Origin: Rhodospirillales bacterium
Lineage (GTDB): Bacteria; Pseudomonadota; Alphaproteobacteria; Reyranellales; Reyranellaceae
Reading direction: 5' to 3'
NCBI GenBank assembly: GCA_016699855.1
Contig: CP064988.1
Span: forward strand, 3,190,501-3,254,500
DNA length: 64,000 nucleotides
Below, piece after piece: positions 1 to 8,880 of the stretch; position 1 is the stretch's first letter; each line of letters begins with the position of its first letter. The position numbers and the translations under genes were made by a program. The notes under the pieces were generated by a model that saw only the letters and a program-made list of their open reading frames with translations, made no database searches and was not told where the DNA came from.

Positions 1-1
1 C

Positions 2-898
2 TGGCCGAAGCAGCCGATCAAGTTCGTGGTGCCGTTCCCGCCGGGCGGCTCGGTCGATCCGCTGGCCCGGCTTGTGGCGCAGCGGCTGACGGAGACCCAT
101 GGGTGGAACATCGTGATCGACAACCGCGCCGGCGCCAGCGGCTCGGTCGGCACGGCCATCGTCGCGAAGGCGCCGCCCGACGGCCACAGCTTCGTGTTCG
201 TGTTCGACACCCACGGCGTCAATCCGACGCTGATCCCCGGGATGCCGTTCGACACCCAGAAGGACCTCGATCCGGTCAGCGTGGTCAGCACCTCGTCGAT
301 GGTGTTCTCGACCCACGAGAGCCGCCCGTACAAGAGCTTCGCCGACGTCGTCGCCGCCGTGAAGGCCAAGCCGGACTCCGTGTCGTTCGGCAGCATCGGC
401 AACGGCAGCCTCGCGCATCTCACGATGATGCTGCTGCAGAAGCAAGGCGGGTTCCGCATCCTGCACGTGCCCTACAAGGGCGGCGCGCCGATGCTGCAGG
501 ACGCCGTGGCCGGCCAGATCGACACCGCGTTCTCGACCGTGGCGCACCAGATGCCGCAGATCCGCAATGGCAAGCTGCGCCCGCTGGTGGTCACCGGCGA
601 CAAGCGCGCGCCGCAGCTACCCGACGTGCCGTCGCTGGCCGAGGTCGGCTTCCCCGGCTTCTCCGCCAAGGCGTGGTGGGGCGTGCTCGCGCCGGCCGGC
701 ACGCCGAAGCCGATCATCGAGCGCATGAACGCCGAGCTGCGCCGCATCCTCGGCGAGCCGGCCGTCAAGCAGCGGCTGGCCGACCAGCTCGGCATGGACA
801 TCTGGGCGAGTTCGCCGGAGGAAATGCGCGCCTTCGTCGCCGCCGAGATCGACCGCTGGGGCAAGGTCGTGCGCGAGAACGGCATCAAGGCCGATTGA
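2..898 (+). CDS. Bug/TctC family tripartite tricarboxylate transporter substrate-binding protein (5' truncated)
   Basis: The frame is open from base 2 and reads W-P-x-x-P-I-K-F-V-V-P-F-P-P-G-G, the usual start of the mature Bug (TctC) receptor, so the signal peptide lies before the window. About 298 residues are present. Family marks include FPPGGSVDP, the DNRAGASGSVG loop, an HVPYKGG motif near the middle, and a C-terminal helix around EIDRWGKVVRENGIKAD. Such periplasmic receptors bind carboxylates or other small organic ligands for TTT transporters, but many are orphans without membrane partners, and none is visible here. A hairpin follows the stop codon. The neighbouring MarR regulator and molybdenum hydroxylase genes suggest a ligand linked to an aromatic or heterocyclic pathway; that is inference from position only. 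Confidence 0.9.
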   Translation, partial: WPKQPIKFVVPFPPGGSVDPLARLVAQRLTETHGWNIVIDNRAGASGSVGTAIVAKAPPDGHSFVFVFDTHGVNPTLIPGMPFDTQKDLDPVSVVSTSSMVFSTHESRPYKSFADVVAAVKAKPDSVSFGSIGNGSLAHLTMMLLQKQGGFRILHVPYKGGAPMLQDAVAGQIDTAFSTVAHQMPQIRNGKLRPLVVTGDKRAPQLPDVPSLAEVGFPGFSAKAWWGVLAPAGTPKPIIERMNAELRRILGEPAVKQRLADQLGMDIWASSPEEMRAFVAAEIDRWGKVVRENGIKAD

Positions 899-911
899 GC
901 GACCGCCTGGA

Positions 912-951
912 CCGCCGTCGATCCGCGCGAATCGCGCTTGATCGACGGCGG
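912..951 (+). terminator. Strong hairpin after the Bug receptor gene
   Basis: Two perfectly complementary 12-base arms (912-923 and 940-951) flank a 16-base loop that itself contains CGCG repeats. The hairpin begins 13 bases after the stop codon. There is no T-run, so it is either a factor-assisted terminator or an mRNA 3' end stabiliser. Confidence 0.55.
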
Positions 952-1003
952 ACGCGGAAGATAATCGACAAGGGCGGGCGCTGTGGGGCGCCGGTCCGGG
1001 GGG

Positions 1004-1519
1004 ATGCCGATGCCGGACGATCCGCAAAGCGCTCGCGTGGTTCCACCGTGCGCCGTACCCGACGCTTTCCCGATGGCCGCGCGCGACGCCGGCGTGGACG
1101 ACCACGTCGGCTACCGGGTCGAACGCCAGATCGGATATCTGCTGCGGCGCGCGCACCAGCGCGCCACGGCTGTGTTCCAGGCCAATATCGGCGATCCGAC
1201 CGTGACGCCGACCCAGTTCTCCAGCCTCGTGAAGCTGCACGAGCACGGCGAGCTGTCGCAGAACCATCTCGGGCGCCTCGTCGCGATGGACAAGGCGACG
1301 ACGCAGGGCGTGATCCGCCGGCTGCGGTCGCGCGATCTGGTGTCGGCGCGGCCCGACCCGGGCGACGCCCGCCGCACCCTGCTGCGTCTGACGGCGGCCG
1401 GCGAGCGGCTGGTCCGCATGCTCATGCGCAACGGCCAGACGGTGTCGCGGGAGACGCTGAAGCCGCTCGACGTCGCGGAGCAGCGGCAGCTTGTCGATCT
1501 GCTGGCGCGGATCGGGTAG
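1004..1519 (+). CDS. MarR family transcriptional regulator
   Basis: The protein of about 171 residues has the MarR winged-helix layout: a dimerisation helix (YRVERQIGYLLRRAHQR), the helix-turn-helix region around LSQNHLGRLVAMDKATTQGVIRRL, and the beta-wing with the family hallmark D-P-x-D-x-R-R (here PDPGDARRTLLRLTAAG). MarR proteins repress nearby genes and release DNA on binding phenolic or other small ligands. It sits between the Bug receptor and the molybdenum hydroxylase genes and is a plausible local regulator of both. The start is uncertain: ATG at 1004 or 1010 and GTG at 983 are all in frame, and a G6 run lies just before 1004, giving usable spacing only for 1010. No operator palindrome was identified. 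Confidence 0.85.
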   Translation: MPMPDDPQSARVVPPCAVPDAFPMAARDAGVDDHVGYRVERQIGYLLRRAHQRATAVFQANIGDPTVTPTQFSSLVKLHEHGELSQNHLGRLVAMDKATTQGVIRRLRSRDLVSARPDPGDARRTLLRLTAAGERLVRMLMRNGQTVSRETLKPLDVAEQRQLVDLLARIG

Positions 1520-1624
1520 GTCCCGGCCGGGCGCAAAGGCCGTCGTGACGGTTGGCGGAACGCCGGACCGGCGCTAGGATCGGGCGGTCGTTCGCTTACG
1601 AACGGTTCTGGATGCGGCAGGCGG

Positions 1625-2491
1625 ATGGGGCGGTATCTGCGACCGGACACACTGGCCGAGGCCACGGCGGCGCTGGCGGATGCCGCCGCCGCCCGGCGCG
1701 CGCTTCTGCCGTTGGCCGGCGGCACGGATTTCTATCCCGCGCGCGTCGGACGCGCGCTCGACGACGACGTCCTCGATCTCACGGCGGTGCGCGGCCTGCG
1801 CGGCGTCGAGATGCGCGGCGACCGATGGCGCATCGGCGCGACGACCACATGGCGCGACATCCTCGACACCGATCTGCCGCCGTTGTTCGACGGCTTGCGC
1901 GCGGCGGCGCGCGAGGTCGGCGGCGCCCAGATCCAGAACGCCGCGACCATCGCCGGCAACCTGTGCAACGCCTCGCCGGCGGCGGACGGCGTGCCCTGCC
2001 TGCTGGCGCTCGACGCCGAGGTCGAGCTGACCGGCGCCGATGGCGCGCGCGCGCTGCCATTGTCCGCCTTCATCGCCGGTAACCGGCGCACGGCGCGGCG
2101 CGACGAGGAGATCGTGACGGCGATCCTGGTGCCGGGCGCGCCGGCGTCCGCGCGCGGCGGCTTCCTCAAGCTCGGTGCCCGGCGGTACCTCGTGATCTCC
2201 ATCGCCATGGTCGCGGCGACGCTGGAGGACGACGGCGCCGGCCGCGTGGCGCGGGCGCGGGTCGCGGTCGGCGCGTGCTCGGAGATCGCGCGGCGGCTGC
2301 CGGCTCTGGAGGCGGCGCTGGTCGGTCGCGCGATGGACGCGGCGCTGGGCGACGTCGTCGCGCCGGGACATCTCGCGCCGTTGGCGCCGATCGACGACGT
2401 GCGCGGCTCGGCCGCCTACCGCGCCGACGTCGCGGCCACCCTCGTGCGCCGCTTGCTCTCGATGCTGGGAGGCGCGCATGGGTCGGCGTAA
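1625..2491 (+). CDS. FAD-binding subunit (CoxM/XdhB-like) of a molybdenum hydroxylase
   Basis: The product has 288 residues, the normal size for the medium FAD subunit of xanthine-dehydrogenase-family enzymes. FAD-binding motifs are visible: AGGTD at residues 31-35 and the TIAGNLCNASPAADG loop near residue 110. The C-terminal part matches the CO-dehydrogenase flavoprotein C-terminal domain (around RVAVGACSEIARRLPALE). It passes electrons from the 2Fe-2S centres to NAD or another acceptor. The 2Fe-2S and molybdopterin domains are encoded just downstream, separated by a palindromic repeat element, so the enzyme is probably two-gene: FAD subunit plus a fused FeS-Mo subunit. The substrate cannot be read from sequence; the 6-hydroxynicotinate-reductase-like neighbour suggests an N-heterocycle. 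Confidence 0.88.
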   Translation: MGRYLRPDTLAEATAALADAAAARRALLPLAGGTDFYPARVGRALDDDVLDLTAVRGLRGVEMRGDRWRIGATTTWRDILDTDLPPLFDGLRAAAREVGGAQIQNAATIAGNLCNASPAADGVPCLLALDAEVELTGADGARALPLSAFIAGNRRTARRDEEIVTAILVPGAPASARGGFLKLGARRYLVISIAMVAATLEDDGAGRVARARVAVGACSEIARRLPALEAALVGRAMDAALGDVVAPGHLAPLAPIDDVRGSAAYRADVAATLVRRLLSMLGGAHGSA

Positions 2492-2520
2492 CGCTGTCGT
2501 ATCGTGGTCAACCTCACGCC

Positions 2521-2675
2521 CCCTCCCCCCTTGTGGGGGAGGGCTGGGGTGGGGGGTGCGACCGCGAGGAGCGTGTCGTGAATGTCGAGCGCGCGGTGTG
2601 CGTCGTGGTGATGCCCGATGACTCTTGGCGGACATCGCACCCCCCTCCCCAGCCCTCCCTCACAAGGGGGGAGGG
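2521..2675. repeat. Paired inverted intergenic repeat (REP/BIME-like)
   Basis: Two 40-base arms (2521-2560 and 2636-2675) are inverted copies of each other with 38 of 40 positions matching, separated by 75 bases. Each arm also has an internal C-rich/G-rich near-palindrome. The pair sits between the FAD-subunit gene and the FeS-Mo gene and overlaps the only in-frame ATG (2618) of the latter. Such paired C/G-rich repeats are typical of dispersed REP-like elements, but no second copy is seen in this window. Confidence 0.8.
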
Positions 2676-5447
2676 AGTCTGAATGGCGTACGCCATCCGA
2701 ACTTGCGACGACACATGCCACCGTCAACGGCCGCGCCGTGACGTTCGACGCGCCACCGCTGGCGCGCCTTTCGGACGCGCTGCGCGACGGGCTCGGCCTG
2801 AAGGGCGTGAAGATCGGCTGCGAGGCCGGTGATTGCGGCGCCTGCACGGTGCTGGTCGATGGTCGCCAGGTCTGCGCCTGCCTGGTGCCGGTGGCGCAGG
2901 CGGCGGGCCGGGACATCATCACCGTCGAAGGGCTCGCGGCGCTCGACGGCGCGGCCGCGCGGCTGCCGGCGGCGTTCCTCCAGCGCGGCGCGGCGCAGTG
3001 CGGCGTGTGCACGCCGGGCATGCTGATGTCGGCCGCCGAGCTCTTGCGGCGCAACGCGGCGCCGACGCGCGAGGAGACGCTCGACGCGCTCGGCGGCACG
3101 CTGTGCCGTTGCACCGGCTACGGCAAGATCGTCGAGGCGGTGATGGCCGCGGCCGGCGGCGCGGCGCCGGTGGTGGCGGCGCCGGAGGTCGGCGCTGCCG
3201 TCGGCGCGCGCGTCGCGCGGGTCGATGGCGTCGGACGGGTCGACGGCACCGAGGCGTTCGGCGCCGACGCGATTCCCGCCGACGCGCTGTGGCTGCGCGT
3301 GGTGCGCTCGCCGCACGCCCGTGCCACCTTCACGCTCGGCGGCCTCGACGCGTTCCGACGCGCCCATCCCGCGATCGCTGGCCACGCTCACGGCGCGCGA
3401 CGTGCCGTTCAACGGCTTCGGCATCTATCCGACGATCAAGGACCAGCCGGTGCTGGCCGACGGGATCGCGCGTTACCGCGGCGAGGCCGTCCTGGCGCTG
3501 GTCGGGCCGCGCGACGCCGTGCTCGCGGTGCGCGACGCCGATCTGCCGATCATGTGGACCCCGGAGACTCCCGTGATCGGCATCGACGCCGCGCGGGCGC
3601 CGGACGCGGCGCTCGTCCAGGCGGACAAGCCCGGCAACCTCCTGACCGAGGGCGGTGTGCGGCGCGGCGATGTCGACGCGGCGTTCGCCGGCTGCGCTGA
3701 GGTGGTGGAGACCACGATCGAGACCGCCTTCGTCGAGCACGCGTACATCGAGCCGGAGGCCGGCTGGGCGCGCCGCGTCGGCGACCGGATCGAGATCCAC
3801 GTCACGACGCAGACGCCCTACATGGACCGCGACGAGGTCGCCAGCGTGATGCGCCTGTCGCCCGACAGCGTGCGCATCGTGCCGACGGCGTGCGGCGGCG
3901 GCTTCGGCGGCAAGCTCGACCAGTCCGTCCAGCCGCTGGTGGCGCTGGCGGCGTGGACGCTGCGGCGGCCGGTGGCCTGCGTCTACACCCGGCCCGAGAG
4001 CATGGCCGCGACGACCAAGCGCCATCCCGCGCGGGTGCGGGCGCGGTTCGGCTGCGACGCCGACGGGCGGCTGCGCGCCTGCGATGCGCGGGCCGACTTC
4101 GACACCGGCGCCTACGCCTCGTGGGGACCGACCGTGGCCAACCGCGTGCCCGTGCATGCGAGCGGGCCCTATCTCGTGCCCAACGTGCGGACCTGGGGGG
4201 CGGCGTGGTTCAGCAACGGTCCGCCGGCGGGCGCGTTCCGCGGCTTCGGCGTGCCGCAGGCCGCGATCGCGCACGAGGCCGCGATGGACATGCTCGCCGA
4301 CCGCCTCGCCATCGACCGGCTGGAGTTCCGCCACCGCAACGCGTTGCGCGTCGGCAACACCACGCTGACCGGCCAGACGCTGGAGAGCTCGGCCGGCCTC
4401 GCCGCCTGCCTCGACGCGCTGCGGCCGCGCTGGCGGCGCGCGAGAACCGATGTGGCGGCGTTCAACGCGTCGAGCGCCGCGGGCCCGCGGCGCCGCGGCG
4501 TCGGGATCGGCTGCATGTGGTACGGCATCGGCAACACCTCGATGTCGAACCCGTCGACCATGCGGATCGGCATCGGCCGCGACGGCGCCGTCACGCTCTA
4601 CAACGGCGCGGTCGATATCGGGCAGGGCAGCAACACCATCATGACCCAGATCGCCGCCGACGCGGTCGGGCTGCCGTTCGAGGGTTTCCGACTGGTCGCC
4701 GGCGACACCGACCTGACGGCCGACGCCGGCAAGACGTCGGCGTCGCGTCAGACCTTCGTCTCGGGCAAGGCGGCCGAGCTCGCGGGCCGCGACCTGCGTC
4801 GGCGCATCCTGCGGCTGGCCAACGCCGGCGACGCCGCGACCTTGGCGATCGACGGCGCCACGCTGCGCGTACGCGACGGCGGCGCGGTCCGCTCGATCGA
4901 TCTCGGCGCGTTGCCGTTGGTCGCGGGCGGCGACGTCCTTTTCGGCGAAGGCTCGTTCGATCCGCCGACCACGCCGCTCGACGCGGACGGGCAGGGGATT
5001 CCGTACGCGTCCTACGCGTTCGCCGCCCAGATGGCCGAGGTCGAGGTCGATCTGGAGCTCGGCACGACCAGGGTTCTGCGCATCGTCGCGGCCCACGACG
5101 TCGGCAAGGCAGTCAATCCGACCATGGTCGAGGGCCAGATCGAGGGCGGCGTGGCGCAAGGGCTGGGGCTGGCGCTGATGGAGGAGTATCTTCCAGGGCG
5201 CACGGAGAACCTGCACGACTATCTGATCCCCACGGTCGGCGACGTGCCGGAGATCGAGGTGATGCTGATCGAGGATCCCGATCCGCTGGGTCCATCCGGC
5301 GCCAAGGGCATCGGTGAACCGGCGCTGGTCGCGACGGCGCCGGCCATCCTCGGCGCCATCCACCACGCCACCGGCGTGCGCGTCTCCCGCGTGCCCGTCC
5401 TGCCGCACCGTCTCCGCGCCGCGATCCTCGAGGCGAGGCGCACGTGA
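2618..5447 (+). CDS. Fused 2Fe-2S / molybdopterin-binding subunit of a xanthine dehydrogenase-family hydroxylase (frameshifted)
   Basis: The N-terminal part (frame of 2618) carries both 2Fe-2S clusters of this family: GCEAGDCGACTVLVDG plus a later C, then CGVCTPGM and LCRCTGYGKI. It continues into the molybdopterin domain in another frame to 5447, with GGGFGGKLDQ, GAFRGFGVPQ, a GSNTIMTQIAADAVG pterin-contact motif and GAKGIGEPA, whose Glu is the expected catalytic base. The frame changes near 3380 and is restored by dropping one base (reading ...HPAIA then TLTARDVPFNG). The start is also unclear: ATG 2618 lies inside the palindromic element, and ATG 2683 after it is in the wrong frame. The gene overlaps the next one by GTGA. 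With the FAD subunit it would hydroxylate a heterocycle or aldehyde. Either a pseudogene or affected by sequence error. Confidence 0.8.
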
Positions 5448-6934
5448 GCGACGAGATCGCCCTCAGCAAGTCCGAGCGCGACGCCGGGATCGTCCGGTGC
5501 GACGCGTGCCCGGTCCTGTGCCGCATCCGGCCGGGACGGGCGGGCGCCTGCGACCGCTACGCCAACGAGGCCGGCGCGCTGGTGCGCGTCGATCCGCTGG
5601 TGCTGTTGCATCGGCCCGACGCCGCCGCCGTGCCGTTCCTCGACCGTGACGGCGCGGGCGACGGCTGGAACGGCCGTCTGGGCGAGGGCGCGGCGGGCTT
5701 CGTCACCGGCATCGGCGCGACCACGACCTATCCCGACTACAAGCCGGCGCCTTTCATCGTCGCCAGCGCCGTCGACGGCGTCGACATGGTGACGGTCGTG
5801 ACCGAGGGCATCTTCAGCTACTGCGGCGTCAAGGTGAAGATCGACACCGACCGCTATCTCGGCCCCGAGCAGGCCGCGGTGCGCGTCAAGGGCGAGGCGG
5901 TCGGCCACGTCACGACGGCCGAGTACGGCTCGCAGATGCTGTCGCTGGGCGGCGTGCACCACCTCGTCGGCGGCAGCAAGAAGGAGGGCGTCACGACCTG
6001 CGACGCGCTGCTGGCGCTGTGCAACCGCGAGTCCGTCGAGCTGGCGGTCGACGGCGGCGCGACGGTCGTCGTGCGCGCCGGAGCCGCGCCGGTGGTCGAC
6101 GGCGCGCGCGAGGAGCACATGCGCGTCGGCTGCGGCTCGGCCGCCATCGGGATGTTCGCGCCGCAATGGCGCCCGCACGTCGACGAGGTGATCGTGGTCG
6201 ACGACCACATCACCGGCGTTCTCACCGAGCACCAGGGCGGCCGGTTCCTCGACATGAGGCCGGCCGGCATCCGCGTGCGCGGCCGCAAATCCACGCCCGG
6301 CCGCTATTTCCAGGTGGCGGCGCCGGGGCAAGGGTGGGGCGGCACCGACGTCGCCGATCCGCTGCAGATCATCGAACGGATCGATCCGAAGACGGCGTGG
6401 CCGGGCCTCCGCCTGCTGATGGTGTCGACCACCGGCGAGCATTCGGCGTGGTTCACGCTCGACGAGGCGCTGAAGCCGGTCGAGGCCGACATGCCGCGGC
6501 CGGTGCGCGACGTGGTCGAGCGCATCGCCGAGAATTGCGAGCCGGCGCTGTGCACCGTGATGTTCATGGCCGGCGCCGGCGGCTCGCTGCGCGCGGGGGT
6601 GACCGAGAATCCCGTGCGCCTGACGCGCTCCGTGCGCGACGCGCTGACCCGCGTGACCTGCGGCGGCGCGCCGGCCTATGTCTGGCCGGGCGGCGGCATC
6701 ACGCTGATGGTCGACGTGGCGCGCATGCCGGAGCGGTCGTTCGGCTACGTGCCGACGCCGGCGCTGGTGGCGCCGATCGAGTTCACGTTGCGGCGCGACG
6801 ACTACGCGGCATTGGGTGGATATCTGGACCGCGCCGTGCGTCTGGAGGATATGCTGGCCGCGACGCGGCACGAGACGCGGCCCGGTCCGGAGACGGCGCC
6901 GTGGCCCGGCGCGCCGACCGGAACGAAAGGCTAG
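5444..6934 (+). CDS. 6-hydroxynicotinate reductase-like protein
   Basis: This 496-residue protein matches the length and overall character of proteins annotated as 6-hydroxynicotinate reductase, the enzyme that reduces 6-hydroxynicotinate to 1,4,5,6-tetrahydro-6-oxonicotinate in anaerobic nicotinate breakdown and in some alphaproteobacteria. A cysteine cluster C-x2-C-x3-C-x9-C stands at residues 20-37 and probably binds an iron-sulfur cluster. Further cysteines (FSYCGVK, NCEPALC, RVTCGG) are spread through the chain. GTG 5444 overlaps the upstream stop by four bases, indicating coupled translation with the molybdenum hydroxylase. That is the expected partner, since hydroxylation would precede ring reduction. 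Family assignment is from recognition of the sequence; the actual substrate is inference. Confidence 0.75.
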   Translation: MSDEIALSKSERDAGIVRCDACPVLCRIRPGRAGACDRYANEAGALVRVDPLVLLHRPDAAAVPFLDRDGAGDGWNGRLGEGAAGFVTGIGATTTYPDYKPAPFIVASAVDGVDMVTVVTEGIFSYCGVKVKIDTDRYLGPEQAAVRVKGEAVGHVTTAEYGSQMLSLGGVHHLVGGSKKEGVTTCDALLALCNRESVELAVDGGATVVVRAGAAPVVDGAREEHMRVGCGSAAIGMFAPQWRPHVDEVIVVDDHITGVLTEHQGGRFLDMRPAGIRVRGRKSTPGRYFQVAAPGQGWGGTDVADPLQIIERIDPKTAWPGLRLLMVSTTGEHSAWFTLDEALKPVEADMPRPVRDVVERIAENCEPALCTVMFMAGAGGSLRAGVTENPVRLTRSVRDALTRVTCGGAPAYVWPGGGITLMVDVARMPERSFGYVPTPALVAPIEFTLRRDDYAALGGYLDRAVRLEDMLAATRHETRPGPETAPWPGAPTGTKG

Positions 6935-6962
6935 GGCGCGCGCCGCCCGCGGGAGACGAGAC

Positions 6963-7487
6963 ATGGCGATCTACAGGATCGGCGACGACGCGCCGGTGAT
7001 TCCGGCCTCCGCGTACGTGGCGGCCGAGGCCACGCTCATCGGCCGGGTGATCCTCGGCGAGAACGCCAGCGTCTGGCCGGGCGCGGTGCTGCGCGGCGAC
7101 AACGAACCCATCCGCATCGGCGCCGGCAGCAACGTGCAGGAGGGCGCCGTGCTGCACACCGATCCCGGCTGCCCGCTCGATGTCGCCGAGGACGTCACCA
7201 TCGGACACCAGGCGATGCTGCACGGATGCACCGTCGGCGCCGGCTCGCTGATCGGCATCCAGGCGATCGTGCTCAACCGCTCCGTGATCGGCCGCATGTG
7301 CCTGGTCGGCGCCGGCGCCGTGGTCACCGAGGGCAAGACCTTCCCCGACCGCTCGATGATCCTCGGCGCGCCGGCCAAGGTGGCGCGCGAGCTGGACGAG
7401 GCCAACGCCGAGCGCCTGCGCATGAGCGCCCAGAGCTACGCGCTGCGCGGCAGGATGTTCCGCGAGAAGCTTGTGCGGATCGGCTGA
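6963..7487 (+). CDS. Gamma carbonic anhydrase family protein
   Basis: The protein has 174 residues and is built of left-handed beta-helix hexapeptide repeats (for example ASVWPGAVLRGDN, EGAVLHTD, VTIGHQAMLHGC, SLIGIQAIVLN). The three zinc-ligand histidines of gamma carbonic anhydrases are present in HTD, IGHQ and LHGC. ATG 6963 follows a GGGAGA Shine-Dalgarno. Family members hydrate CO2 or act as acyl/CoA-related metal enzymes (YrdA, PaaY, CaiE types). It is 28 bases downstream of the 6-hydroxynicotinate-reductase-like gene, so it may belong to the catabolic operon; PaaY-type thioesterase roles in aromatic catabolism are known for this fold. Which activity applies here is not visible. Confidence 0.9.
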   Translation: MAIYRIGDDAPVIPASAYVAAEATLIGRVILGENASVWPGAVLRGDNEPIRIGAGSNVQEGAVLHTDPGCPLDVAEDVTIGHQAMLHGCTVGAGSLIGIQAIVLNRSVIGRMCLVGAGAVVTEGKTFPDRSMILGAPAKVARELDEANAERLRMSAQSYALRGRMFREKLVRIG

Positions 7488-7512
7488 TCCCGCTGGTCGG
7501 GCGGCGCAGCTC

Positions 7513-8373
7513 GTGGCCGGGCCGGTCGCGACGATGCTGCCCGACGGGCGTCGGTTGCATCTGCGACACGGCCCCATCGATCTGGTGATCGAGGCGTGGG
7601 GCGCGGCCGGTGAGACCGCCGCCGCCTATCGCCAGGCCGTCGCGCGCTCCGCCGACATCCTCGACACGCTGGCCGGCGAGTTGGCCGCGCTGCGCGCGCC
7701 CGTCGCTGGCGCGGCGCCGCCCGCCGTCCGGGGCCCCGTCGCGCGCCGCATGGCCGCGGCGGTTTGGCCGCACCGCGCCGTCTTCATCACGCCGATGGCC
7801 GCGGTCGCGGGGTCGGTCGCCGACGAGACTCTGGTGGCGTTGACGCGTGGACGGACCCTGGAGCGCGCCTACGTCAACAATGGCGGCGACATCGCGTTCC
7901 ACCTCGCGCCGGGCCATGCCTTGCGCCTCGGCGTGGTCGCCGATGTCGACGCGCCGGCGCTGGACGGCTTCGCCACGCTCGACGCGGCGGGACCATCACG
8001 TGGATTGGCGACGTCGGGTTGGCGCGGACGGTCGTTCTCGCTGGGCATCGCCGACGCCGTGACGGTGTTCGCGGACACCGCCGCGGCCGCCGACGCCGCC
8101 GCCACGATCGTCGCCAACGCGGTCGACGCCGACCATCCCGCCATCGCGCGCGCGCCGGCGCGGTCGCTGGACCCCGATTCCGATCTCGGCGGTCTGCCGG
8201 TGACGACCGTTGTCGGGACGCTGCCGCCGGGAATCGTCGACGGGGCGCTCGACCGCGGCGCGTCGGTGGCCGGTGATCTGCTCCGTCGCCATCTGATCCA
8301 CGCCGCGACGTTGATGCTCCAAGGCCGGACGCGGGTGGTCGGCGCGCTGGCGCCGGCTGTGGCGATCCGATGA
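7513..8373 (+). CDS. UPF0280 family protein (ApbE-related)
   Basis: About 286 residues. It shows the UPF0280 signatures: LPDGRRLHLRHGPIDL near the start, GPVARRMAAAVWP, FITPMAAVAGSVADE and RAYVNNGGDIAFHL. The last resembles flavin/ADP-binding segments of ApbE-type FMN transferases. No catalytic role is established for the family. These proteins often accompany 6-hydroxynicotinate-reductase-like genes, as here, so a role in loading or maintaining a redox cofactor of the cluster is plausible (inference). The start is uncertain: TTG 7471 would overlap the preceding gene, GTG 7513 and ATG 7534 are alternatives, and none has a clear Shine-Dalgarno. The 3' end overlaps the next gene by ATGA. Confidence 0.82.
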   Translation: MAGPVATMLPDGRRLHLRHGPIDLVIEAWGAAGETAAAYRQAVARSADILDTLAGELAALRAPVAGAAPPAVRGPVARRMAAAVWPHRAVFITPMAAVAGSVADETLVALTRGRTLERAYVNNGGDIAFHLAPGHALRLGVVADVDAPALDGFATLDAAGPSRGLATSGWRGRSFSLGIADAVTVFADTAAAADAAATIVANAVDADHPAIARAPARSLDPDSDLGGLPVTTVVGTLPPGIVDGALDRGASVAGDLLRRHLIHAATLMLQGRTRVVGALAPAVAIR

Positions 8374-8831
8374 TCCCGGGCACGCTGGCCCGACGCCTCG
8401 CGGCCGGGCTGCTCGACGCGCTCATCCTGACGCCGCCCTCGCTTGCCGTCCTGTTCCTGACCGGCGAGCGCTGGGCGCTCACCCCGATGGCGGTCCTGCT
8501 GATCGCGGCCCTCGATCTGGTCTACCGGGCCGGTTTCGAGGCGTCCGGGTGGCGGGCCACACCGGGAAAGCGGCTGCTCGGTCTGGCCGTCACGACCCTC
8601 GACGGCGGCGGGTTGGGCCTGGCCCGGGCGATCCTGCGGACCTTGCCATTCTGGGGCGGGACCTTGATCGCCCTGCTAAGCCCCGCCACCGGCCGGCCGG
8701 AATTCACGGCGCTGGCATGGCTGGCGGCGCCCGCCTGCCTGCTGTGGCTGCCTTTCGCGGGCTGGCGGCGGGCGCTGCACGACGTCTGGGCGGGGGCGGT
8801 GGTCGGGCCGGCGGCGGGCCCTCCGCCTTGA
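8370..8831 (+). CDS. RDD family membrane protein
   Basis: The 153-residue protein starts with RRLAAGLLDALIL, holding the Arg and Asp of the RDD signature, and ends with RRALHDVWAGAVV, the second Asp motif. Three hydrophobic segments (about residues 12-30, 38-52 and 88-130) and the ATPGKRLLGLAV loop are typical. RDD proteins are small inner-membrane proteins of mostly unknown function; a few act in ion exchange. Its ATG overlaps the UPF0280 stop codon (ATGA), so it is the last gene of the coupled cluster that starts at the molybdenum hydroxylase. Confidence 0.85.
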   Translation: MIPGTLARRLAAGLLDALILTPPSLAVLFLTGERWALTPMAVLLIAALDLVYRAGFEASGWRATPGKRLLGLAVTTLDGGGLGLARAILRTLPFWGGTLIALLSPATGRPEFTALAWLAAPACLLWLPFAGWRRALHDVWAGAVVGPAAGPPP

Positions 8832-8880
8832 CCCGGACGGCGATTCCCCGTTTATTCCGGCCGCTTTCGGTCGGGAGGGA

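Noticed and set aside
3330..5408. Long antisense open frame (over 690 codons) opposite the Mo subunit
   Set aside because: Arg/His/Asp-rich composition without domains; a typical GC-driven shadow of the real gene on the other strand.
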